Positions 1 through 9,200 of a stretch of DNA of 64,000 nucleotides are shown in pieces. The notes beneath the pieces are model-generated. The model was not told the DNA's origin. It ran no database searches and saw only the letters and a program-made list of their open reading frames with translations. The DNA is from Terriglobia bacterium (GTDB lineage: Bacteria; Acidobacteriota; Terriglobia; JAIQFV01). The stretch covers positions 248,001-312,000 of the forward strand of contig JAIQFV010000003.1 of the NCBI GenBank assembly GCA_020073085.1, given 5' to 3'. The translations under genes and the position numbers were made by a program. Numbering within the stretch: the first letter of the stretch is position 1; each line of letters begins with the position of its first letter.

Positions 1-558
1 GTGAAGAAAATTTCACAAGTGGTCAGCCAGGAAGAAACTGTCGCTATGAGATTGGTTAGTCGCCGCGCCGGGCAGGGAAAGCGTCCGAAAAATAAGGGGG
101 ATCAGCCCTTTCGAATTTCCATTCTGTGGTGACATGAGCAACTCACGAAACCGGGACCAGACAGCCCTCGTTATTGGCTCTTGCGATCTCCGGTAGGGGA
201 GAATGTCCTTGCTTCAATGAAGCCCAAGACCGCTTGACTATATCACCGTGTTTGTTGCGACCCGACGATGAAGGGATGGATCTAGAAAAGTGAGGGGCTG
301 GCACCCATCCTTCCTCAAGCTTAATCCACGATTGGAAATTGGAAATGTGTGACCCCAGGAGGTTATCATAAAAAGTCCTGCGGCAAGCCGGGCGCTCATG
401 GAATTATCCGGACAACAGCCTGGAAAGAGCCGACTCCAAAAATTCACCCAGTCCTCTCCGGTTCGCACAGCCGCACACATCACCAGAAACGTGATGGGGG
501 CGCCAACCCGTCAACACCGACATCCTCAATGCTTTTTTCCTTCCAGTCTTAGCCCAAA
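1..558. other. No recognisable gene
   Basis: I see no protein family in any frame. The short open frames on both strands lack recognisable domains and good ribosome binding sites. The region lies downstream of the minus-strand DoxX pair and may hold decayed sequence or the end of a gene to the left. Confidence 0.5.
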
Positions 559-922
559 CTACTCGTCGAGCAAGAATTTGCCGAGGCCTATGATTGCCAG
601 AGTGGCCCTGACCGGCATTCCGTACCAGGGCTCGCCAGCCTGGAGACCACTGTACGCGACCCAGAGCCACCCCAACACTGAAAGCGCCGAGGCCAACTCA
701 GTCCAGAATCCAGACTCCACCGAAAACGCAGGGACCGACAAAGCGACGACACGGCCAAAGACGCCCGGGGTAGAAGATGAAGATCTTTGTTCCCTCAGCT
801 TGTTTCAGGACAAAAGGTAGGACGAATGAAAGCCCAATACCTATGCGGAGGGCAAGCAGGCCCACGTCGATTTTTCGGTCACCAGTGTTCCAGGTCGCCT
901 CCGACTCCCCAGGAAAGGTCAT
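559..922 (-). pseudogene. Second DoxX-family membrane protein, frameshifted
   Basis: The gene starts at an ATG that overlaps the stop of the upstream DoxX gene (ATGA), so the pair would be translationally coupled. Frame one encodes about 55 residues, including LALRIGIGLSF and ending near FYPGRLWP, then runs out of frame to a stop. The typical DoxX continuation (RVVALSV, then LGWLWVAYSGLQAGEPWYG) is in another frame and ends in LLDE at 559. The shift lies near 757 and looks like loss of two bases, or gain of one. DoxX proteins are small four-helix inner-membrane proteins, some linked to redox or thiosulfate metabolism. This could be a true pseudogene or a sequencing error; the two halves otherwise look intact. 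Confidence 0.65.
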
Positions 923-1389
923 TTCGATGGCACCCTCTCTTCCATTCTTGCTGCGGTCCTTGATTGAAGCAGATGGTCTATAGAGAATTTGCCGGGACCG
1001 GTCAGGAGCAGGGTCGCGAACATCACGCAGTAGAAAGCTGCAATCAGCCATGCTTGCTCGCCCATCCTCAAGCTGCAGGCCGCGGCCACGCCGAATCCGA
1101 AGGCCAGCGCCGCCGCCACATATCGAGTCACCACTCCAGCCGCCAGTAAAAAAGCCCCGATAGATTCGTTGAGCGTCTGTAAATAGGCCACCAGGACAGG
1201 AGCGGGTAATCCCACCTTTCGGTTGAAATCAACAAACTGCCATTGGCCCGTATGAAGGTAGGCCGATGTGTCCCGGAGCTTCGTCAGTCCGAAGAGGAGC
1301 AGCAGCGAGAGCCCGGCTGCAAGGCGCAGGAACAGCAGGCCGGCATCAATGCCAAGGGTTCCGGACTTAGGCGTGTTAGTGGTTGACAT
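919..1389 (-). CDS. DoxX family membrane protein
   Basis: About 156 residues when started at MSTTN (1389); a longer frame reaches 1422 but adds only a polar N-tail. Four hydrophobic segments are visible: LFLRLAAGLSLLLLFGL, the stretch around NESIGAFLLAAGVV, VAAALAFGFGVAAA and AAFYCVMFATLLL. The C-terminal LTGPGKFSIDHLL is the usual DoxX ending. DoxX-family proteins sit in the inner membrane; their substrates are mostly unknown, though some work with superoxide dismutase or sulfur oxidation. The stop overlaps the start of a second, broken DoxX gene by four bases. Family assignment is good; function is open. Confidence 0.75.
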   Translation of the reverse strand: MSTTNTPKSGTLGIDAGLLFLRLAAGLSLLLLFGLTKLRDTSAYLHTGQWQFVDFNRKVGLPAPVLVAYLQTLNESIGAFLLAAGVVTRYVAAALAFGFGVAAACSLRMGEQAWLIAAFYCVMFATLLLTGPGKFSIDHLLQSRTAARMEERVPSK

Positions 1390-1533
1390 AGGTAGATTCG
1401 CCGGCGAAATCACTGCTGGCATCCGGAGATTGTGTAGTCATGGGAGATCGGATTAAGCGCAAAGACTGCAATGGAGGCGCGAAGGACGCAAAAAAGCCCT
1501 TTCCCTGGCGTTTGCCTGCCTGAATCCAAGAGC

Positions 1534-1560
1534 CCCCGCCGAGAAAAACGCTCGGCGGGG
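1534..1560. repeat. Perfect 10-bp hairpin
   Basis: CCCCGCCGAG (1534-1543) and CTCGGCGGGG (1551-1560) pair perfectly around a 7-base loop, in the gap between the M1 peptidase and DoxX genes. No T-tract follows on either strand, so it is not a standard intrinsic terminator. It may still end or stabilise the M1 peptidase transcript. Confidence 0.5.
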
Positions 1561-1629
1561 TCACCAAAGCTTTGCGCAGGTCAACAACATAACGTGCCTG
1601 TCCATTTCTCCCGGCGCGTCGAAGAGAAG

Positions 1630-1687
1630 GGACAGACACCGGGCTTGCAGAATTGTGCGGAGTTTGACAACGTAAAGGTGTCTGTCC
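1630..1687. repeat. Inverted repeat GGGACAGACACC / GGTGTCTGTCCC
   Basis: A perfect 12-bp inverted repeat, with arms at 1630-1641 and 1676-1687 separated by 34 bases, lies just downstream of the M1 peptidase stop. The arm resembles the short palindromic repeats that accompany REP-associated Y1 transposases in many genomes. That link is from memory of the motif; no transposase is present here. Confidence 0.5.
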
Positions 1688-1697
1688 CTAGTGAAGA

Positions 1698-4340
1698 TTA
1701 CCTTCCGCTGTCACTGCGGGCCCCCAACCAGGAGGCCAACTGCTCGGACTGCAGCGATTTCAGATCGATACAATTGTTGATCTGCTCCAGCGACTGTCTC
1801 AATGTACGCTCGCCGGCCGCGACTTTATGGGCTGAGAAGAATTCGACAACCTCATCCCGCAGCTTGGCATCGCAGAATGCGCCCGTGCTGCCCTCCACCT
1901 GAGCACTCGCAAACGGGCCCCCGGCTTTTTCGACCTCGTCCCAGTGTGTCCTGACAAAATTCCACGCTATCCTTTGCCGCGCCGGCTTGCCCATGACGGC
2001 GCCAATGAGGTTCAAGCTGTCCTGGGAGCGGACCTCGGAAGAGATGGCGAACTGTAAGGTGCGCTCGATGAGCTGAGGGTCGTTGAAATTGCCCAGCGTA
2101 AAGAAGTAGAGGTAATACTGACCGGGCGTTTTGGCGGTCTTTATCGCAGCGCGCAGCTTGTCGTAAAGCGCGGCATCCCCGTTGCGCGCAGTTAGGCCGA
2201 AGGCTGCAGCCGCCAGACTGCTGTCCACTGAGGCGGGATCCTGCAACGCTTGTTCCGTCAACCGGCGCGCCTCGGCGAGCACCTTCGGATCTCGCCCCAG
2301 ACCGCCCAACATCGCCAGGACCTTTGCCCGCAAGTCCTTGCGGTCCTCGCTATCACCCGGCTGCACCTGCCAGCCCAGATCGTTGGCCACGGGAGTGAGA
2401 AGACGCCGGAGCCATGCCTGGTACGCCGGCTGGCCGGTGTTGTTGATCAGATTGTCCCCAATGTAGTTCAAATAGCCGAACAGGAGAGTGAGAACAGCGC
2501 CGGTTCGATCGGTCTGCAGGCCTTCAGCCAGTGTCAGAAGATCTCCGACTGGCTGCCGTCCTACTCGCACTGCGGCCCAGGTATCCGTAAGCGCGAGGAT
2601 GCGTTCCACCGGCGTCAATACCGCTTCGGTATCGTGGGCCAGGGCGCGCACGGCGGCGGTCTCATACCCGCTGCGGTAGTACCCGGTGGCACCCGCATTC
2701 GCCAGCACCCAGGATGGCTTTCCCCGAATCGTAAAGGTGTCTTCCTTCCTGGTCAAAAGCTCGCAATGCTGACTGCTTTTCCCTCTTGCCGCCGAGGGAG
2801 CCATCTTCAGACAAACTGGAACCTGCCATAACTGGTCGTTGCCTGCGTTGAACTTGGCCCGATCATAGAAGTAACGCTGCTGCTGTAGTGTCACCTTTGT
2901 GGAATTGCCTGATGCCTCCGCTCTAATGCTGATCATGGGAACGCCGGGCTGTTTGACGAACGATTGCATGATCTTGTCCACGGGCTTACCAGAAACTTTC
3001 TGCAACATGGTCCAGAAGTCAGCCGCTGTAGTATTGCGATAGGCGTATTGCTTCAAGTAGGCGTTCAGCCCAGTGCGAAAGCCTTCCGGTCCCCAATAGG
3101 CCTCCAACATGCGCAGCACGGCCGCCGTCTTCCCATACGCCACGCCGTCAAACAGCTCCAGAATCTGGTCGGGTGTCTCTGCGGGCTGGTGGATTGCCCG
3201 AGTACTCGCCAGCGAGTCCACATCCAGGGCGCCCAGCGTGGTGAGAATGTCGCCCCGGCTCATCTCGTCGAGTCCCACATTCCATTCGGGCTTCCAGGCA
3301 TCGACGGGTTTGCCTTCCATCCACGTGGCCAGGCCTTCGTTCAGCCAGACGTCGTCCCACCACTGCATGGTGACCAGATCGCCGAGCCATTGGTGGGCGA
3401 TCTCATGGGTGATGACCACAGCTACTGTCTTTTTCAGGAACAGCGGAGCCGTTCGATCATCAAGCTGCAATAACGACGCGCGGGAAGTAATCAGCCCAAT
3501 ATTTTCCATCGCCCCCGAGGAAAAGTCCGGAAGTCCGATCAAATCCAGCTTTCCATAGGGATACTTGATTCCGAAATAATGGTTGTAGTAATGGAGTGCA
3601 AACTCTGCCGTTTCCAGCGCAAACCTGCCCAATTCCTTTTTTCCCGGGGTGCTGTAAACGCGGATCGGGATGCCGTCCGCCGCGCCCTCGACGTACTCGA
3701 AATGGCCAACCGCCCAGGCGGCCAGGTACGATGAGATTTTGGCTGTCGTTGCAAACTCGACCGTATGTTTGTCGGGATCCGGGCCCGGGGTATCGGAGAC
3801 AACTGAGTTGTTGGAGAGGGCGGTGAGGTCCTTGTCCAAAACCACGGTGATGTCGAACGTCGCTTTGTAAGCCGGCTCATCGAAGGATGGGTAGGCTCGC
3901 CGCGCGTCGGTCGCTTCAAATTGCGTTGACGCATATTTCCGGCCCTGGTCATCGTGACCGATATAGAATCCGCGCATCTCGCTGTTCAAGATCCCCGTGT
4001 ACTTGATATGGAGGGTTGCGGGTCCCGGCTGGAGGGCGGTGTCGACGACCAGGGTCACCTGCTGCTTCGTTTTCTCAGGAGTAACCCCGGCCTTCTGAGT
4101 GGCGCCGCCGCTCGAAATCGAGACCTCCTGGAAATCGATGTCGACCGCATTGAGAATGATCTGCGACGTCGGCTTCAGAACCCGGATCCTAATGGTCTCA
4201 TCCCCGGCAAAGCTGGCCTTGGCCAGGTCTGGCGTGAGGACCAACCTGTAGTTGTCGGGAACCGCCGTTTCCGGCAAGCGCTGCGCACTGGCTAGGGCGG
4301 GCAGCAGGAAAAGAAATACATACCCAAAAATTCGCTTCAT
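1698..4340 (-). CDS. M1 family zinc aminopeptidase, secreted
   Basis: About 880 residues from MKRIFGYVF, which opens a clear signal peptide ending near ALASAQ. A GGAG ribosome binding site sits upstream of this ATG. An in-frame ATG at 4403 overlaps the previous stop (ATGA) but would bury the signal peptide, so 4340 is preferred. The M1 signatures are complete: the exopeptidase motif GAMENIGL near residue 276, and HEIAHQW near 312 followed at the normal distance by NEGLATW, giving the HExxH-18-E zinc site. An ERAP1-like helical C-terminal domain follows. It should remove N-terminal residues from peptides in the periplasm or outside the cell. It lies directly behind the LolA-like gene, probably as an operon. 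Confidence 0.93.
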   Translation of the reverse strand: MKRIFGYVFLFLLPALASAQRLPETAVPDNYRLVLTPDLAKASFAGDETIRIRVLKPTSQIILNAVDIDFQEVSISSGGATQKAGVTPEKTKQQVTLVVDTALQPGPATLHIKYTGILNSEMRGFYIGHDDQGRKYASTQFEATDARRAYPSFDEPAYKATFDITVVLDKDLTALSNNSVVSDTPGPDPDKHTVEFATTAKISSYLAAWAVGHFEYVEGAADGIPIRVYSTPGKKELGRFALETAEFALHYYNHYFGIKYPYGKLDLIGLPDFSSGAMENIGLITSRASLLQLDDRTAPLFLKKTVAVVITHEIAHQWLGDLVTMQWWDDVWLNEGLATWMEGKPVDAWKPEWNVGLDEMSRGDILTTLGALDVDSLASTRAIHQPAETPDQILELFDGVAYGKTAAVLRMLEAYWGPEGFRTGLNAYLKQYAYRNTTAADFWTMLQKVSGKPVDKIMQSFVKQPGVPMISIRAEASGNSTKVTLQQQRYFYDRAKFNAGNDQLWQVPVCLKMAPSAARGKSSQHCELLTRKEDTFTIRGKPSWVLANAGATGYYRSGYETAAVRALAHDTEAVLTPVERILALTDTWAAVRVGRQPVGDLLTLAEGLQTDRTGAVLTLLFGYLNYIGDNLINNTGQPAYQAWLRRLLTPVANDLGWQVQPGDSEDRKDLRAKVLAMLGGLGRDPKVLAEARRLTEQALQDPASVDSSLAAAAFGLTARNGDAALYDKLRAAIKTAKTPGQYYLYFFTLGNFNDPQLIERTLQFAISSEVRSQDSLNLIGAVMGKPARQRIAWNFVRTHWDEVEKAGGPFASAQVEGSTGAFCDAKLRDEVVEFFSAHKVAAGERTLRQSLEQINNCIDLKSLQSEQLASWLGARSDSGR

Positions 4341-4399
4341 GTGGTCGTCTCCTTCGGACTGCGCGTCCCCGGCGGAAATGATGAAATCCGTTCCCTTTG

Positions 4400-5161
4400 T
4401 CATTGTTCTTCCTTACCTTGGGAGGTAAATTGTTTAGAATCGAACAGATTGGGGTCGAGCTTCATGTTGATCTTTATGTCCGAATACTCCTCCGTGAAAA
4501 CCATCTTGTCGTCGACGTGGACTTCGACTCGCGCGGCAATCCATCCGATCCGAAGTTGGCGGTAGTCGGCAAACCGGATGTCCTCAAGCTTTTTCGGATC
4601 GGCCGTGGCCGGCTCAATCAGCCGCACAAACAACAGCCGGTTTTTTTCGACCCAGAACTGCTTCGACCTCAGATCACCTTTCTCGGCTCCCACTACGTAG
4701 ACCGGCTGGCCTTCCCATGTGTCCTCGTGCCATTTTGTGAGATCAATTCCTTGTTCCTTCAACAGGTGGGTGGTGATCTCCGGGCCCTGGCGATAGACAT
4801 CGAATCCCAGCACCAGCAGCAGATTAACCAGCGGACGCGTTGCAGACACCTTTCCGTTTTGAAACAAGGTCAGTGTCCCGTCGACCAGGAGGGCCCCGTT
4901 TCGGTTCTCCGGGGATCCAAAATCGATGCGTAGTTTTCCTGGCAGCATCGCTGTCTCGAACCAGGTCTCAACTTTGGTGGTGCCATCGGGATTGTAGGTC
5001 GTGCTCTTCTGCGTGAAAGTCACAGTGTCGTACCAGGCTTCTTTGTAGCGGGCGTGCATCGCGGCCAAAAGCGCCTCGCCACTGCGGACTTCCTGCGCAG
5101 CAACAATCGCTGACGTCAGCAAACACCCGATCGCCAAAGCAATATCGGCCCGTATTCTCAT
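4400..5161 (-). CDS. LolA-like periplasmic protein
   Basis: 253 residues with a signal peptide (LAIGCLLTSAIVAAQ). The mature part opens with a helix (SGEALLAAMHARY) and is then rich in beta-strands, with YDTVTFTQKS, KLRIDFGSP and the late segment FADYRQLRIGWIAARVEV. This is the half-barrel layout of the LolA/LppX lipoprotein-carrier superfamily. It need not be the true LolA: such homologues are common in this kind of genome and most are uncharacterised. The stop overlaps an ATG in frame with the M1 peptidase (ATGA), so the two genes are likely co-transcribed. Confidence 0.55.
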   Translation of the reverse strand: MRIRADIALAIGCLLTSAIVAAQEVRSGEALLAAMHARYKEAWYDTVTFTQKSTTYNPDGTTKVETWFETAMLPGKLRIDFGSPENRNGALLVDGTLTLFQNGKVSATRPLVNLLLVLGFDVYRQGPEITTHLLKEQGIDLTKWHEDTWEGQPVYVVGAEKGDLRSKQFWVEKNRLLFVRLIEPATADPKKLEDIRFADYRQLRIGWIAARVEVHVDDKMVFTEEYSDIKINMKLDPNLFDSKQFTSQGKEEQ

Positions 5162-5670
5162 GAATCCTCCGCCTCACTAACAGGGATGAGAAATCCTAAC
5201 GACTAAGAACAGCGCTGCAGGAGTTGACCTGATCGGTAGCCGGGATCCGCTTCCGCCGCGGCGGAGATCCCGGACGGCGCCGACCGCAGGCACGAGCCCG
5301 GGATCCCAAGGAACGGGATCCCGGCTACCAGACCTAAGGCCTAGCCGTGTGATAAAGCCCTGTGTGCAATCAGGCGCAAACCGACCCTCTATAAAGGTTT
5401 TCCTGGTGTATAAGTGCAGCAAGCTATCGCAATCTCAGATGGAAGCAGAAAAAATTAGGATGAAAGGTCAAACTGAGGGATGAATGGTCGCTGTCAATGC
5501 AGTCACGGGCGGAGGCACTACTGTGACGATTGGAAGCACAATCCTGACCGGGACTGAAAAGAAGATAAATAGAGTCAATCGGACTCTTTGGGATTTTCAT
5601 GGGGAATCATTTCGAGTCCATAATTTCGGAATTCAGATTTGTCCACGCGACCGGAAAAGACTTCGGATAT
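5162..5670. other. Intergenic region without a gene
   Basis: This stretch lies between the LolA-like gene (upstream end) and the truncated LytTR gene. It holds the long inverted repeat at 5235-5330. I see no protein family or RNA gene in it. It should also contain the promoter of the LolA-like/M1 peptidase unit. Confidence 0.5.
5235..5330. repeat. Long palindrome with GGTAGCCGGGATCC arms
   Basis: GGTAGCCGGGATCC at 5235-5248 is matched by GGATCCCGGCTACC-type sequence at 5316-5330, with further GGGATCCC copies inside. The unit could fold into a long imperfect hairpin about 95 bases across. Size, GC content and position suggest a small non-autonomous mobile repeat (MITE- or BIME-like), which I infer only from the form. 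Confidence 0.55.
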
Positions 5671-6175
5671 CTAAAGACTCAGGAGTTCGCGCAGTTTTCG
5701 GGATTGGCGCCGGGAGATGCCTACTCGCGGACCTTCAGCGAGGATGGCGTCGAGTCCGCCCTCCTGTTGCGGCTGAACAGACACAATCTTTCTCAAATTG
5801 ACAATGTGTGAGCGGCTGGCCCGAAAGAAGAGGGCGGGGTCGAGGCGGGCATGAAGGGCGTTCAGAGACCTGTAAATCAGCGGGCGATTGCCTTCAAAAT
5901 AGACCCGCGTGTAATTGCCCTCCGACTCAAGAAGCCGTATTTGATCCACCGCCAAAATCCAGCAACGCTCCCCGTCGCGGAGAAACACGCGCTTGGTTTC
6001 GCGAGGCGATGCTTGCTGCCGGGCGACGACTTTCCGCACTTTGTCGAGTGCCGATGCCAGGCGTTCCGGGGCGATGGGCTTTAATAGATAGTCAAGGGCG
6101 CTGATCTCAAAGGCCCTCACCGCATAATCCGGGTAGGCGGTTGTGAAGACGATGGTTTGATCCAACATATTGATC
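5671..6175 (-). pseudogene. 5'-truncated REC-LytTR response regulator
   Basis: The frame encodes the last third of a receiver domain (TIVFTTAYPDYAVRAFE, then DYLLKPIAPERL with the conserved Lys) followed by a complete LytTR DNA-binding domain (WILAVDQIRLLESEGNYTRV, then RASRSHIVNLRKI). The first ~70 residues of the receiver, including the phosphoacceptor Asp, are missing. Homology stops at about 6175, exactly where a dispersed repeat with two perfect hairpins begins. The upstream residues in frame (CAPCMPA) come from that repeat. No partner histidine kinase is nearby. An ATG at 6168 could start a short phosphorylation-blind LytTR protein, but a decayed gene is more likely. Confidence 0.75.
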
Positions 6176-6244
6176 GCAGGCATGCAAGGAGCGCATGCCT
6201 GCGGCACCCAGCTGCGTCGAAAGAAAGCGCAAGCAAGCTTGCGC
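6176..6244. repeat. Dispersed repeat, copy 1, with two hairpins
   Basis: 6176-6185 and 6193-6202 form a perfect 10-bp hairpin (GCAGGCATGC, 7-base loop). 6227-6234 and 6237-6244 form a perfect 8-bp one (GCGCAAGC). Bases 6176-6209 match 32441-32474 at 29 of 34 positions, so this is a family rather than a chance palindrome. It lies at the broken end of the LytTR gene, just downstream of the S41 protease stop. Confidence 0.65.
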
Positions 6245-6253
6245 ATTCCAAGG

Positions 6254-9200
6254 TTATCGTTCCTGCTGCGCCTGACCCTTGTCCTGCTGGGGCGAGCCCT
6301 TTTGGGCCGCGGTAGGACGCAGGGCTTTGATGGGGAAGGGAGGGCGGTGCAGCGGCGCAGGCATGGTCTTCAATCCTTCCTTGGCCAGCTCGATGGCCTT
6401 CTCGAGTTGCGGGTCACGGCCCTGCAGGAGGAGGTCGGGACGTTGCTCGACAACGTAGTCGGGATCGACCCCATGGTTCTCAACGACCCATTCTCCGCCG
6501 CCCTTCGCATTCGGCTCCCACCATGCCCAACCCGGTGCACTCACAAACCCGCCATCGAGCGTCGGCGGGAAACCGCCGATTCCAACGACCCCACCCCAGG
6601 TCCGTGTCCCGACGAGCGGACCGATCTTTTCCTTTTTGAAGTAGAAGGGGAACAGGTCGCCCCCGGAGCCCGCCTGCTCGTTCACAATCATCACCTTCGG
6701 ACCGAAGAAAGCCGACTGCGGCACAAACTCCTTGCCTTCACGGGGCGACAGCGCCAGAAGCAAGCGGCGGCCCAGTTTCTCCGTGTAGAAATCAGGCGAC
6801 CAACCGCCATGATTGAACCGTTCATCCACGATCATGCCGTCCTTGCCCAACTGTCCGGTGAAGTACTTGTCGAACATCATGACGCCAGAGACGGCAGTGT
6901 CGGGAACGTGCATGTAGCCAATTCGGCCGCCGGTCGCCTCCTCCACCTTGCGCCGGTTGTTCTCGACCCAATTGAAGTAACGCAGGTTTCCTTCACTGCC
7001 GATGGTTTTAACGGCGACGTCCCAGGCACCTTCTGTGCTGGGTTTATCGTTGATCTTCAGCGTGACCACCCGGTTTGCCATGTTCTGGAAGTAGGCATAG
7101 GGTTCGCGATCGGCGCGGGCCAACTGTCCTTCAACGGCGACCAGGTAATTGCCTTCCTTAATCTTCAAACCGGGTTCGGTGAGCGGGGAGCGGGTTTCGT
7201 CGTTCCAGTTCTCACCGGGGTAGATTTTCTTGATTTTGAAGAAACCGCCGTCGGCCTCGAGGTCGGCCCCGAGCATGCCCACGCCGACGCGCTTACGGGC
7301 GGGAAGATCTCCGCCACCGACGTAGGTGTGCGAGGTATCGAGCTCGGCGATCATCTCCCCGATGATGTAGTTCAGATCACTGCGGTGGGCCACCCAAGGC
7401 AGCAATGACTCGTACCGTTTGCCCACCGCCTCCCAGTCGAGGCCACCCATGTTCGGGTCCCAATAGAAATCTCGCTCCATGCGCCATGCCTCGTGCAGAA
7501 TCTCTTTCCACTCTGCCCTGGGATCGGAATACACCTGCATGGCGGCGGTGTTCACCTTGCCGTCGCCCACCTTCTTTCCCGGTGCGGCCTCGATGATCCC
7601 GATGGTTTCGCCGGCGCCATAGATGAGCTTCTTGCCTTCGGTGTCGAGCTCAAAGCCGCCAATTCCCTGAAGCAGGACCTTGTCTTCGCGCTTTTTGACG
7701 TCGTAAAGGTGGAGCGCTCCCTGGGGTTGAGGGGGACCGGGCCGGCCCAACTCTGCGGCCTCCATGGGGGCGCTGATGAAAAAGAGCTTGTCCTTGCGCG
7801 CCAGCAGTCGTGCATAAATCCCCGGGGGCACGGGCACCTGAGAAACGCGGCGGCCCAGGCCTGCCAGATCGATCTGAATCGGTTTGACCTCGGGTTTCTT
7901 CTCGTCGGCCTTCTTCTCTTCAGACTTCTTTTCCCCATTGGCGGCGGATTTTGCATCCCCCTTCTTGTCGCCTTCGAGCTTCTTATCGGCATCAGGTTTC
8001 TTGTCATCGGTCTTCTTGTCGCTGTCGGCCTTCTTTTCAGCCTCGGCCTTTTTCTCGTCAGCCTTCTTCTCGTCAACGTCCTTTTCCTCGTCATTTTGAG
8101 GTCCGAACGGAGCGGCTTCGTCGGCCTTCAGTGTCAGAGCAAAGATGCCCCTGGTGCTGTAATAGTTGAACCGCAAATCAATGGCGCTGCCGGTCGGAAA
8201 GAAGAAGCGATCGGAGAGGAAGTAGAGGTACTTTCCTTCAGGATCAAACACGGGACTGCTGTCATCGTAGAAGCCTTCACTGACTTGGTGGACCTTCTGC
8301 TGCTCAAGCGAGTACAGAAAGATCAAATCCTTACCCGAGCCATTAAGGGGTTTCGCGTACGCCAGCCACCGGCTGTCGGGCGACCAGGAGGCCGGCAACC
8401 GGGTCTGAAATTCGGCGGTGTCCACAAGGACCGGTTGCTTCTTCTCGATGTCGACATACCAGAGCCTCAGCTTCTTGTCGGAGTAGACGAGTTTCTTGGA
8501 ATCGGGGGACCAGGCAAGATTATAGCGATACCGAGTCGCATTACCATCGTGCGTGATGGCGACCTCGTCTCCGCCCTTCTGTGGTTGGATGTAGATCTCG
8601 TTTTCACCGGTGCGATCTGAGAAATAGGCGATCCATTTGCCGTCAGGTGACCACACCGGGTGGAGTTCATGGATGCCCGGACTGTTGGTCAAGTTGCGAG
8701 GGCTGCCGTGTTCGGCGGGGACAGTGAACACCTCTCCCCGGGCCGAAAACAGGGCCCGCACGCCGGAAGGTGAGATGTCGAACCAGTCGAGGCGGCTGCC
8801 GACGCTCATAAACTCCGGCCGCGCCGCCACCTCGTCACTGCCGACGTAGATCGGAACTTTTTGGGCCTCGCCTTTTTTCAAATCGTACGCGAAAAGCTGG
8901 CCGCCGTTCTCGTAAATGATCGCATCGGGTCCCAGGCTGGGCCACTTGATGTCAAATTCAGTGTAGTGGGTCAACTGGGAGGTCTTCTTCGCGGACATCT
9001 CGTATCGATAGAGATTCATGACCCCGTCGCGATCGGAAATAAAATAGATGGAGTTGCCGGACCACATGGGGAACATATCCATGGCTTCGGTGGTCGGCAG
9101 GGGATCGTAGGAGTGTTTCTTGAGGTCGAAGATAGCGATGGGACTCTTCCAGCCGCCTCGATAGCGCTTCCAGGTCCGGAATTCCTGTGAGGTGAAGTTG

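Noticed and set aside
740-775. Programmed frameshift in the second DoxX gene
   Set aside because: No slippery heptamer or downstream stem that I can see; mutation or sequencing error is simpler.
1534-1560. Intrinsic terminator
   Set aside because: Perfect stem but no T-tract on either strand; recorded only as a hairpin.
6170-8620. Long plus-strand open frames opposite the S41 protease
   Set aside because: They are antisense shadows; the minus strand carries clear propeller and S41 motifs, and the plus frames show no family.
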